Shown: positions 42,585 through 51,126 of the stretch, piece by piece
How positions within the stretch are numbered: the first letter of the stretch is position 1
Layout of the letters: every line of letters begins with the position of its first letter
Assembly: GCA_947447665.1 (NCBI GenBank)
Contig: CANFJX010000013.1
Location: 1 to 60,109 of the forward strand
DNA length: 60,109 nt
From: Bacteriovoracaceae bacterium
GTDB taxonomy: Bacteria; Bdellovibrionota; UBA1018
Direction of reading: 5' to 3'
Position numbers and translations under genes: made by a program
Notes under the pieces: generated by a model
Databases searched by the model: none
Seen by the model: the letters and a program-made list of their open reading frames with translations, nothing else
What the model was told of the DNA's origin: nothing

Positions 42585-44486
42585 CTAATGCATTGCAGCT
42601 GACATCATGAGCTTCGCAATTTTCTGCGAATATAGATACGGATTCTCAATTTGCGATCCCTCATTTAACAACGCCTGCTGGTAGAGAATCTCGGCCCATT
42701 CCTTTTGCTGCTCACTCGAAACAGTCATCATTTTATTATAAAGAGGATGATTCGGATTGAGCTCCATGATCCGCTTCGCCTTTGGAGCAGACTGTCCCAT
42801 GGACTCCATCAACCGCTCCATATGAGCAGACGCCCCATCCGCTACTGAAACCAGACACACCGGAGATTCAGTGAGACGCTCGGAAAGCTTAATTTCCTTC
42901 ACTTGTTCTTTCAGGGCCTCTTGCATGGTTTCCAAGAGAGGCTTGAGTTTTTCCCCTGCTTCTCTCATTTTCTCCTGCTCAGCCTTTTTCTCCTCTTCCG
43001 TGCCTAGATCTAGATTCTCGGCGGATACGGACTGAAATGATTTCTCATCGAATTGATCCATTCCAGTCGCTACCCATGCATCTACTTTGTCGGTCATGAG
43101 GAGGACTTCAAATCCTTTTGCCTTCAGCTTTTCCAAGTAAGGACTATTCTGAATTTGAGCCAAGGAGTCGCCCGTAATGTAGTAAATATCTTTTTGTCCC
43201 GGCTTCATCCTTGCCACGTATTCAGCCAATGAGGTCAGCTGGTTTGAGTGAGTCGAGTTGAATAAAATCAAGTCCTTCAACTTGTCAACACTGGAGGGCT
43301 CAAGGGCAATTCCCTCTTTCAAGGTACTGCCGAAATTGGCCCAGAACTTCTCATAAGAGGCTCGGTCAGTTTCCAAAAGACTCTTCAAAGTACTCAAAGC
43401 CTTGGAGGCTAAAGCCTTCTTGATTCGAAGAATCTGACGATCCTGCTGCAGAAGTTCACGGGAGACATTCAAGGTGAGATCATCACTGTCGACCATCCCC
43501 TTCATAAATCTCAAGTAAGGGGGAAGCAACTCTTCGCAATCTCCCTTAATGAACACGCGCTTCACATAAAGATTGAGGCCGATCTTGCGGTCGCGGAAGT
43601 CATAATTATAAGGCTTCTGAGCAGGGATATAGAGGATCGACGTGAATTCCATCGTTCCTTCAGCCCTATAATGAATCGTCTTGAGTGGATCGACCCAATC
43701 ATGAGTCAGATGACGATAAAATTCGTTGTACTCATCTGCGGTAACTTCAGAAGGAGAGCGAAGCCACAGTGCTTTCTGACTATTCAAGGTCTCGTCTTCT
43801 ACGACGGTTTCTGTTTTATCGTCCTTCTTCTGTTCGCGGCTATGCAGCATTTTAATGGGGTGGGAGACAAAGTCAGAGTATTTCTTTACCACTTCCTTCA
43901 ATGTCCAAAAGTCCGTGAAATTTTGAACTTCGCCGTCTTCGTCCTTAAAATCTTTTAAATGGAGTGTCAGGGTCGTGCCGTGTCCTCGCTCGCGAGGCTG
44001 ATCTTCAATCGTGTAGGTGCCTCCTCCGTCAGACTCCCAAAGCGTGCCGTTTGTAGTTCCAGCCTTCTGCGTATGCAACGTAACCCGATCAGCAACCATA
44101 AACGCAGAATAAAATCCCACGCCGAACTGACCGATCATCTCAGGATGATCCTTGAGCTCTTGGCGCATTTTTACAAACGCCTTCGTCCCCGAGTGGGCGA
44201 TGGTTCCAATATTTGCTACAACTTCTTCCGAAGTCATCCCAATCCCGTTGTCAATAATGGAGAGTGTTCTTGCAGCCTGATCCGCATCGAGGCGAATTTC
44301 AAAACCGCCGACTGGCACAGGAAGCGACTGATTCACTAAGCTTTCGAATTTCAATTTCTCAATCGCATCCGAGGCATTTGAAATCAACTCCCTAAGGAAA
44401 ATCTCCCGATGAGAGTAAAGTGAATGGATCATGAGATCCAAGATTTCTTTTGCTTCGGCCTGAAAGGTCTGCGTTTTCTTTGTCAT
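42585..44486 (-). CDS. htpG: Chaperone HtpG (bacterial Hsp90)
   Basis: A 633-residue ATP-dependent chaperone homodimer. GHKL ATPase motifs: ELISNASDAIEKL (Mg/ATP), DNGIGMT and GQFGVGFYSAFMVAD. The middle domain has SREQ...LWLRS and RVFIKG, with the catalytic Arg in the NVSRELLQQD loop. The C-terminal dimerisation domain is present. Full length. It is downstream of the YciB-like gene on the same strand, with a 94-base spacer holding an inverted repeat. Confidence 0.98.
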   Translation of the reverse strand: MTKKTQTFQAEAKEILDLMIHSLYSHREIFLRELISNASDAIEKLKFESLVNQSLPVPVGGFEIRLDADQAARTLSIIDNGIGMTSEEVVANIGTIAHSGTKAFVKMRQELKDHPEMIGQFGVGFYSAFMVADRVTLHTQKAGTTNGTLWESDGGGTYTIEDQPRERGHGTTLTLHLKDFKDEDGEVQNFTDFWTLKEVVKKYSDFVSHPIKMLHSREQKKDDKTETVVEDETLNSQKALWLRSPSEVTADEYNEFYRHLTHDWVDPLKTIHYRAEGTMEFTSILYIPAQKPYNYDFRDRKIGLNLYVKRVFIKGDCEELLPPYLRFMKGMVDSDDLTLNVSRELLQQDRQILRIKKALASKALSTLKSLLETDRASYEKFWANFGSTLKEGIALEPSSVDKLKDLILFNSTHSNQLTSLAEYVARMKPGQKDIYYITGDSLAQIQNSPYLEKLKAKGFEVLLMTDKVDAWVATGMDQFDEKSFQSVSAENLDLGTEEEKKAEQEKMREAGEKLKPLLETMQEALKEQVKEIKLSERLTESPVCLVSVADGASAHMERLMESMGQSAPKAKRIMELNPNHPLYNKMMTVSSEQQKEWAEILYQQALLNEGSQIENPYLYSQKIAKLMMSAAMH

Positions 44487-44546
44487 AGCATCATAGATAA
44501 TGTCGATACCCTGTTTGTCAAGTGCGCCCTTTGAAGTAAAGCGCTC

Positions 44547-44568
44547 CGCTCAAATCGCCAGTTGAGCG
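44547..44568. promoter_or_regulatory. Inverted repeat upstream of htpG
   Basis: CGCTCAA-8 bases-TTGAGCG, with a neighbouring GAGCGTTT direct repeat (44564-44571 and 44574-44581), between the end of the yciB-like gene and htpG. There is no T-run. It could be a heat-shock operator or transcript end. It is not a CIRCE element. Confidence 0.35.
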
Positions 44569-44580
44569 TTTGTCGAGCGT

Positions 44581-45195
44581 TTATTGAGAACGAAGTTCGT
44601 CTTGGGCTCCCCGTTTTAGGTGGGCCCTCATTAATAGGCTTTCAGCCACCATGTAGACCAACAAACTCACAGTCAGACCAACCCCCTTCAGCATCACCCA
44701 AGCAGCAGTGGACCATTTAAGCGCCGCCCAGACTGCCAAGCCTGCATGGGCAGCAAAAAAGAATCCCATCCGGAGGGTCATCCCAAAAAACCCTGCTCGC
44801 ACCACCTCCGCCGCACCCGGTCTCAGTTTTTGATCCAAATCGACTGGAAGCCCACCCTGCTTCTGAATCAAAAGCAGGAGCATCGGCTTTTTCATCCACC
44901 AAGAGCCCCAGAGAATCGCAGCAAAAGCGGCCTCTAACACCGCCGGCTGCAACTTAAACCAGATCCCGGAGTCGGTCGCGAGCGAGACGCCTCCAAGAAC
45001 TAGGAGCATCCCGTTCCCGCCCCAAGTCATCATGGAGACCTTGCGCTCAGCCTGATACTCCCAGAGGATCTCCCCTACCCCAAAAATCATCCCGGCAACC
45101 AAACCCCACAGAGTCCCGAAGTACTCTTCAATCACGCCGAACAAAACAACAGGCAGAAGCCCTAATGCTAAAACTCGAAACTTTTGATTCATCAT
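44581..45195 (-). CDS. YciB/IspZ-like intracellular septation membrane protein
   Basis: A 204-residue protein with five to six membrane helices. Family-like segments include GIWFKLQPAVLEAAFAAIL, close to the FWFKLKPT...FAAILLG of YciB, and LRMGFFFAAHAGLAVWA. YciB links to the elongation/division machinery and membrane integrity in other bacteria. The role here is inferred from similarity only. Confidence 0.75.
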   Translation of the reverse strand: MMNQKFRVLALGLLPVVLFGVIEEYFGTLWGLVAGMIFGVGEILWEYQAERKVSMMTWGGNGMLLVLGGVSLATDSGIWFKLQPAVLEAAFAAILWGSWWMKKPMLLLLIQKQGGLPVDLDQKLRPGAAEVVRAGFFGMTLRMGFFFAAHAGLAVWAALKWSTAAWVMLKGVGLTVSLLVYMVAESLLMRAHLKRGAQDELRSQ

Positions 45196-45251
45196 AGTGA
45201 CTCACTTACATTAACACGGCCGCGGCGAAGCCCCACTTCTCTCTACGAGGT

Positions 45252-45281
45252 TAGACAAAAATCTCCAATTAGGTATAGAAT
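45252..45281 (+). promoter_or_regulatory. Sigma70-like promoter for the SDR gene
   Basis: TAGACA, 18 bases, TAGAAT (each 5 of 6 to consensus), 43 bases before the ATG at 45324. Confidence 0.4.
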
Positions 45282-45323
45282 GTCAATTATCCTTAGAATG
45301 ATTCATGAATACGGAGAAAAACC

Positions 45324-46262
45324 ATGTCAATACTGCAACACTTCAAAGGCAAAGGAAAAAGTGGCTTCGGATACAGCTCAACCGCAGAAGAAGTCACCGA
45401 CGGACTCTCCCTCGACGGCAAAACGATCTTAGTCACGGGTTGCAACTCAGGACTCGGCTACGAGACCCTGCGAGTACTTAGTCTCCGGGGTGCTCAAGTG
45501 GTGGGCGCGGCCCGCACCCTCGATAAGGCCAAAACAGCTTGCGCACAAGCCGCAAAAACGAGCTCAGGTGCTAGCCCGATCCCACTGGAGTGCGAACTCT
45601 CTCAACCCACCAGCGTCCGCGCGTGTGTTGCTCAGATCAAAAAAGAAGGACTCAAGTTCGACGCCATTCTTTGTAATGCGGGGATCATGGCCCTGCCAAA
45701 ACTTCACCAAGCGTTCGGCCTCGAGCTCCAGTTCTTCACCAATCACATTGGGCATTTTATGCTGGTAACGGGGATCCTAGATCAACTCAACGACCAGGGA
45801 CGCGTGGTCATGCTCAGTAGTGGGGCCCACAACATGGCACCCCGAGGCGGCATCTCATTTGACAACCTGTCTGGCGAAAAAGAATACCGCGCTTGGACCG
45901 CCTACGGGCAATCCAAAATGGCCAATTTACTTTTTAGCAAGGAATTGGCTCGACGCTTAGCGGGAACGAGCAAAACTGCAAACGCCGTCCACCCTGGCGT
46001 GATCCCTACTCCCTTGGGCAGAAATATGAATCCAATCGCCCAAAAACTATTTAGAACCCTGACTCCCCTAGTTCTCAAAACTCCCCAACAAGGCGCAGCC
46101 ACCCAGGTATACGCCGCCGTACATCCCAAGGCCGCTGGAATCTCGGGAAGTTATTTTGCGGACTGTAACGTAGCTAGCCACCGGAGCGATGCGAATGACC
46201 CAGAATTAGCTCGACGACTCTGGGACGTCTCCGAGAAAATTGCTATTAATCTTCCTGGCTAA
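45324..46262 (+). CDS. Short-chain dehydrogenase (retinol dehydrogenase-like)
   Basis: A 312-residue classical SDR. The nucleotide loop is TGCNSGLG (38-45), with CNAGIM, a catalytic Ser in VMLSSGAH and the Tyr-Lys pair in AYGQSKMANL, followed by NAVHPGVIPT. RDH11/WW-oxidoreductase-like sequences share this pattern and reduce carbonyls with NADP(H). The substrate is unknown. GGAG seven bases before the ATG supports the start. It overlaps the 3' end of the convergent GcvH-like gene by 17 bases. Confidence 0.9.
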   Translation: MSILQHFKGKGKSGFGYSSTAEEVTDGLSLDGKTILVTGCNSGLGYETLRVLSLRGAQVVGAARTLDKAKTACAQAAKTSSGASPIPLECELSQPTSVRACVAQIKKEGLKFDAILCNAGIMALPKLHQAFGLELQFFTNHIGHFMLVTGILDQLNDQGRVVMLSSGAHNMAPRGGISFDNLSGEKEYRAWTAYGQSKMANLLFSKELARRLAGTSKTANAVHPGVIPTPLGRNMNPIAQKLFRTLTPLVLKTPQQGAATQVYAAVHPKAAGISGSYFADCNVASHRSDANDPELARRLWDVSEKIAINLPG

Positions 46263-46611
46263 GGTACTCTTTCAAATCCGAAACGTCCTGAATCTCCAAG
46301 CGAACTAACCATCCCTCCTCGTAAGGGTCTTCGGTTACTCGTTCAGGCTCATCTTGAGCCGCTTGGTTAACTTCCTGAATCAATCCGGCTGCCGGGGTAA
46401 TCACTTCGATTTTTCCCTGGGAGCCGGCCACCGTCACCACCATATCTCCCTTATCGAAATCATCGCCCTCGTTCGGGAGTTCGAGTGATTCGACGGACCC
46501 AAGCTCTTCGATCGCTGCACTCGTGATCCCCAGGGTCAAAATGGAGCCCTTTCTCTGAAACCAAAGTTTTCCATCTAAAAACTCGCCATTTTTTGGTGCT
46601 AATTCTGACAT
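46246..46611 (-). CDS. GcvH-like protein lacking the lipoyl lysine
   Basis: A 121-residue homologue of glycine-cleavage H protein, a beta-barrel lipoyl carrier. It has the ordinary frame (GSILTLGITSAAIEELGSV; LPNEGDDFDKGD; TEDPYEEGWLVRLE). At the lipoylation site, where GcvH has E-S-V-K-A, the sequence is VAGSQGKIEV. Gln65 takes the place of the acceptor Lys, and the nearest Lys (K67) is two residues displaced. I checked this codon by codon in the DNA. It therefore should not carry lipoate in the usual place. It is 2 bases behind the PTS IICB gene, so a role with that transporter is likely. Confidence 0.85.
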   Translation of the reverse strand: MSELAPKNGEFLDGKLWFQRKGSILTLGITSAAIEELGSVESLELPNEGDDFDKGDMVVTVAGSQGKIEVITPAAGLIQEVNQAAQDEPERVTEDPYEEGWLVRLEIQDVSDLKEYLSQED

Positions 46612-46613
46612 TT

Positions 46614-48365
46614 CTACCTCCCTAATAGGGTCGCAACTTCAGAAGCAGAAGGGCCTAAGATCAAATGAACCAAATGACCTTCTCCCTTTTGCTCACGCTG
46701 TTTAAAAAACATCACTCCTTGAACGCCCTGCTCCTTAAGCAAAGCTTCACTCATCAGAGCCAGACTCCTCAGTTCGAGTCGAACTCGAGTCTCAGCACAC
46801 TTCTCTACCTTGAGCAAATTGGAGCGCCCACCGAGGGCGTTCCAGAGCTTTTCTGGATTTTGAGCTCTCACGTCACTCGACTGGTAACCGCTGCTGGACT
46901 CTTGCTTGAGAAATTCCTCCATTTCATTCTTCAAATTTTCTGACCGAGGACCAAACACAGCCTGCACACCGCTCCCGACCTTTAACACACCGCTCGCACC
47001 CAACTGCTTCAATCGCTCTGTATTTAAATGAGTCATGTCTTTGAGCTCAACCCTCAACCGCGTGATGCACGCATCAAGACTGAGAATATTGAGCCGCCCT
47101 CCGAAGGCTTGAACCATTTCCGAAGCCTGAGAGGCCAAAACCGGAGCGGGTGAGAAGGTTCGAGTAGGTGACTTTTCAACCCGAATATCCCCTTCCTCTA
47201 ATTCTCGCCCGGGGGTTTTCAGATCGAACCCTAAGATCACCCCTCGAAAAATCCCATAATAAAGCAGCGCATAAACAGGCCCTAAAATCAGGACCCATCC
47301 AGCCTTCGTGTCTAACGGGTAATAAAGCAAATAGTCAATCAATCCGTGCGAAAAAGTAAATCCAAGCTTTACTCCCAGGACACCGAAAATGAACTGAGAA
47401 AAACCCGCAAGGAGTGCATGAATCAAGTACAACCCTGGAGCGATAAAGAGAAATGAAAACTCAATCGGCTCAGTAATTCCCGTCAGAAACGAGGTCAAAG
47501 CAGCCGAGATCATCAAAGACCCGACCTTGGCCTTCTGGCTAGGCTTGGCACACTGCCAAATCGCAATGGCAGCCGCAGGCAATCCGCACATTTTAAAAAG
47601 AAAAGCGCCACCCAGAATCCCAGCCGTAGGATCTCCTGCAAAAAAACGCTGAATATCGCCGTGAACTACCTTTCCTGAGTGATCGACAAACTCTCCCATC
47701 TCAAAGAAGAACGGGACATTCCAAATATGGTGCAATCCGAACGGAATCAGCAATCGCTCCACTAAGCCATAAATTCCTGATGCAAAAGTGGGATTCCCAT
47801 ACGCAGCCACACGAGACAGATGTGCAATCGCAGCTCCAATCGGTGGCCAGATTACGCTGAGTACAATCCCCATTCCGATCGCAGCAAAAGCCGTTACGAT
47901 TGGAACAAAGCGCTTGCCACCAAAAAATCCAAGGTAGCTGGGTAACTCGATTTTATAATAACGATTAAAAAGAGAAGCGGTGATGCCGCCGATCACAATC
48001 CCGCCAAAGACTCCCGTGTCAATTGACTTCATCCCCATGATCATCTTGGTATCATGACCCAGAAACTGAGCGACCACACCCAGCGTTGCCAACTGGACCA
48101 CAAATCCCACTGTCGCAGCCAATGCAGCAACGCCATCATTGTTGGTCAATCCGACGGCCACGGCAATCGCGAAAATGAGCGGTAGACTCCCAAAAATCGC
48201 TCCCCCCGATTGAGACATGAGCTCAGAGACTCCCGGAGGAATCCAACCCATATGTGAACTCCCCACTCCTAAGAGAATTCCCGCTACGGGCAGCACTGAG
48301 ACCGGAAGCATCATGGATTTTCCGATTTTCTGTAATAAAACAAAACTCGACTTCCAAATCGACAT
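46614..48365 (-). CDS. PTS glucose/N-acetylglucosamine-type EIICB with extra IIB domain
   Basis: A 583-residue membrane permease importing and phosphorylating a hexose or GlcNAc-type sugar. IIC spans about 1-380, with FGLHHIWNVPFFFEMGEF (209-226) and the substrate motif GITEPIEF (296-303). The first IIB domain has the phospho-Cys C432 in SLDACITRLRVEL. A second IIB-like domain (about 505-583) has C523 in EKCAETRVRLEL, but the flanking residues are altered, so its phosphorylation is uncertain. Substrate class is inferred; GlcNAc would suit wall recycling or prey peptidoglycan. It follows the EIIA-HPr-EI gene by 26 bases. Confidence 0.92.
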   Translation of the reverse strand: MSIWKSSFVLLQKIGKSMMLPVSVLPVAGILLGVGSSHMGWIPPGVSELMSQSGGAIFGSLPLIFAIAVAVGLTNNDGVAALAATVGFVVQLATLGVVAQFLGHDTKMIMGMKSIDTGVFGGIVIGGITASLFNRYYKIELPSYLGFFGGKRFVPIVTAFAAIGMGIVLSVIWPPIGAAIAHLSRVAAYGNPTFASGIYGLVERLLIPFGLHHIWNVPFFFEMGEFVDHSGKVVHGDIQRFFAGDPTAGILGGAFLFKMCGLPAAAIAIWQCAKPSQKAKVGSLMISAALTSFLTGITEPIEFSFLFIAPGLYLIHALLAGFSQFIFGVLGVKLGFTFSHGLIDYLLYYPLDTKAGWVLILGPVYALLYYGIFRGVILGFDLKTPGRELEEGDIRVEKSPTRTFSPAPVLASQASEMVQAFGGRLNILSLDACITRLRVELKDMTHLNTERLKQLGASGVLKVGSGVQAVFGPRSENLKNEMEEFLKQESSSGYQSSDVRAQNPEKLWNALGGRSNLLKVEKCAETRVRLELRSLALMSEALLKEQGVQGVMFFKQREQKGEGHLVHLILGPSASEVATLLGR

Positions 48366-48391
48366 ACCTGCTTCTCCGCGTTGTTTAAAAT

Positions 48392-51010
48392 TCAGTTTTC
48401 ATCGAGCTTAATCCAAGAACGGATCTCAGCGGCTGATTCGGCGCTTAAAGCACGCAACGCCAAGACTTCGCACTCACTCTGAGAGAGTCTACGGATCTGT
48501 GCTTTAATCGCAGGAACCACCGGAATACTCACACTGAGCTCATCCACTCCGAGTCCCAACAAAAAAGGCACAGCCTGAGGATCGCTTGCAATGCCTCCGC
48601 AAACACCCACCCATTTTCCATGAGCGTGAGCGGCCTTCACCGAGCTATCAATGAGACGAAGAATACTTGGATCAAGCCCATCAACTTGAGCGGCTAACTT
48701 AGGGTGTCCGCGATCAATCGCTAATGTATATTGGGTCAGATCATTGCTCCCAATCGAAAAGAAGTCGCACTCCTGGGCAAAGCGGTCTGCCAAGATTGCA
48801 ACCGAAGGTACTTCGACCATAATGCCCACTGGAATCGCCTCAGCACCAAGAAGTACTCGTTCTTCCTCTAAAATCGTCTTTGCTTGGCGCAACTCGGCCA
48901 AGGTCGAAACCATAGGGAACATAATTCTGACATCCCCTCCCTCGGCAGCACGTAAGATTGCTCTCAGTTGAATTCTAAAAATATCAGGGCGATTAAGGGA
49001 TACGCGTAGACCCCGCTCACCCAAGAATGGATTCTCTTCATGAGGCAACGGCAGATAACGAAGAGGCTTATCTCCCCCAACATCTAAGGTCCGAATGATG
49101 ACCGGCCTATTTTTACCAAAAGACCGAGCAATCGATAAATAGGAGGCCAATTGCTCGTCTTCAGTCGGAGCCGACTCTCGGTTCATGAACAAGAACTCCG
49201 TCCGAAGTAAGCCCACTCCCTCCGCACCCAGCTCCACGGCGTGGGCCGATTCTTTGGGTCCTTTGAGGTTTGCCACGACTTCGACTCTTCTGCCGTCAGT
49301 CGTAATTGCCAAGTCATGGGCTCTCTCGGTTTCAACTTTTCGTCGAGACTCATGGGCCTTCTTTTGCTCCTCACATTCAGCTAATTCCTCAGCAGTTGGT
49401 TGGAGGCGCAACTCCCCGTGCGTTGCATCTAAGACCACTAAGGTCCCGTTCTCGATTTGAAGCACAGCAGCGTCTGCCCCAGCAAGCGCAGGCAAGTCTA
49501 CGGAACGAGCCAAAATCGCAACATGAGAGGTGGAGCCGCCCGTTGTGGTGATCAATCCGAGCACGCGTTCTCGATCTAGGCCCGCCACATCGGATGGAGT
49601 CAAATCTTCGGCCACCAAAATACTATTCTCAGGGAACTGGGTTTCCGAGCTCTGAACTTCCTCCAGAAGACGAAGCACCCTCTGGCCAACATCCCTCACA
49701 TCGGTGGCGCGAGCCGCTAAAAGCTGGTTATTGAGCGAGGCCAATTGCTCGGCAGTCTCTGTGTAGGCCAGCTTCCAAGCATAGGCTGCGCTTTTACCCT
49801 TAGCAAGTTGTCGGCGAGTCAAATCCATCAGACTCGGGTCACCGAGAAGCTCTTGGTGAGCCTCGAAGATAAGCGCTCGGTTGGAATCCCCCTCTTTTTT
49901 TAGTAGATTCGAAATCGTCTCCAACTGAAACTTAGCCTCGCATAATGAGTGCTGAAGTCGCTCGGTCTCTTTGGCCTCAGATTCACCCTTTTCCCGAATA
50001 ACGATCTCTTGAGATTTTAGCTGAAAAATTCTTCCTACCGCCCTGCCAGGAGAGGCGGTAACGCCCTTCAGGAAACGAGCACCGGGGTTCGTTTCCTTAG
50101 ATCGGGGCAGAGTGCTGTCTATTTTGGATTTTGTTTGTGGAGCCGAAGTGTGAGGAGCTCTCTCGACGCTTTCTCCCAAACCATCTCGAATGGCCTGCGA
50201 TAGAGCCGCAACAGCCGCATCCGCATCCGGCCCAATTGCTTCGACTTGCACTTCATCTCCATGGCCTACTTCCAAGCTCATGAGCGAGACTAGACTCCTG
50301 GAGTTGGCGCGTTGAGTCCCCTTCACTAAAGCAAGCTCGGAACCAAATTTTTTCGAAAGATTCACCAAAACTGAAGCAGGACGAGCATGCAGCCCGGTTG
50401 AATTTTGAACACGAATCAGAGCGGATTGTACTCGATTTTCAGACACAATGATTGGAGCCTCGACTTTTTCAGGAGAGAATCGAACTCGCATCAATGCATC
50501 TTGTAGTTTGAGATTTTGAGTAGAATTTTCTTGAACGAGAACTTTAAGCTCGTCAATCCGATTAGAATGACTAAGAACCACCATCGTAAGGAGGCTTTTT
50601 GCCTTGCTTGCCACGAGATCCGCATCAAAGCGAATCAAGGGTTGCCCTTCGACGACTTCCGCTCCCTTTTGCACCAAGGGCGTAAAACCTTCTCCCTTGA
50701 GTTTGACCGTCTCAAGACCGATGTGCATCAAAAGCTCAAGCCCCTTTTTCGTTCGCATAAAAAGAGCATGACCCGACGCATGCACTTGGAGGATGGTTCC
50801 ATCGCAAGGCGCTACCAACTCATCTCCAGTCGGATCGATGGCTACCCCAATGCCGACTCCGTTCTGTGAAAAAACTGGATCCGGGACCTGCGCCAGTGGC
50901 ACTAAAACCCCTGGAATCGGAGCCTTCAAAAGCAGACTTTCAAATTTAGAGCCCAAGCGTGGCTCCAATGAATTATGGCTCAGATCTCGACTTACCTCAA
51001 ACCCCTGCAT
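48392..51010 (-). CDS. Multiphosphoryl transfer protein EIIA-HPr-EI
   Basis: A fusion carrying phosphate from PEP to the sugar permease. From ATG 51010 (MQGFEVSRDL, GAGG a few bases upstream) it has 872 residues. An EIIA-Glc-like domain has H96 in LLMHIGLETVKL, HPr has H208 in STGLHARPAS, and Enzyme I has the phospho-His H496 in GGSTSHVAILAR. PEP-binding elements such as RTEFLFMNR, GIMVEVPSVA, GSNDLTQY and GVCGG follow. The in-frame start 53 codons upstream adds a basic, non-conserved stretch and overlaps the promoter region of the divergent kinase gene, so I reject it. The same layout is used by NagF-type GlcNAc PTS proteins. Confidence 0.95.
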   Translation of the reverse strand: MQGFEVSRDLSHNSLEPRLGSKFESLLLKAPIPGVLVPLAQVPDPVFSQNGVGIGVAIDPTGDELVAPCDGTILQVHASGHALFMRTKKGLELLMHIGLETVKLKGEGFTPLVQKGAEVVEGQPLIRFDADLVASKAKSLLTMVVLSHSNRIDELKVLVQENSTQNLKLQDALMRVRFSPEKVEAPIIVSENRVQSALIRVQNSTGLHARPASVLVNLSKKFGSELALVKGTQRANSRSLVSLMSLEVGHGDEVQVEAIGPDADAAVAALSQAIRDGLGESVERAPHTSAPQTKSKIDSTLPRSKETNPGARFLKGVTASPGRAVGRIFQLKSQEIVIREKGESEAKETERLQHSLCEAKFQLETISNLLKKEGDSNRALIFEAHQELLGDPSLMDLTRRQLAKGKSAAYAWKLAYTETAEQLASLNNQLLAARATDVRDVGQRVLRLLEEVQSSETQFPENSILVAEDLTPSDVAGLDRERVLGLITTTGGSTSHVAILARSVDLPALAGADAAVLQIENGTLVVLDATHGELRLQPTAEELAECEEQKKAHESRRKVETERAHDLAITTDGRRVEVVANLKGPKESAHAVELGAEGVGLLRTEFLFMNRESAPTEDEQLASYLSIARSFGKNRPVIIRTLDVGGDKPLRYLPLPHEENPFLGERGLRVSLNRPDIFRIQLRAILRAAEGGDVRIMFPMVSTLAELRQAKTILEEERVLLGAEAIPVGIMVEVPSVAILADRFAQECDFFSIGSNDLTQYTLAIDRGHPKLAAQVDGLDPSILRLIDSSVKAAHAHGKWVGVCGGIASDPQAVPFLLGLGVDELSVSIPVVPAIKAQIRRLSQSECEVLALRALSAESAAEIRSWIKLDEN

Positions 51011-51126
51011 ATCGACCTCGGTAAGAAAAAAATGCGTGTTGTTTTCCCTAAACTGAGTCCTTACAGGCACCGAGTTTCTCTCAGAGGTTGACCGTAACAG
51101 AGCGGGGGACTTTGGAAAAATAAAAT

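Noticed and set aside
44487..44580. A CIRCE element before htpG
   Set aside because: The repeat (CGCTCAA/TTGAGCG) differs from the CIRCE arms and has the wrong arm length and spacing.
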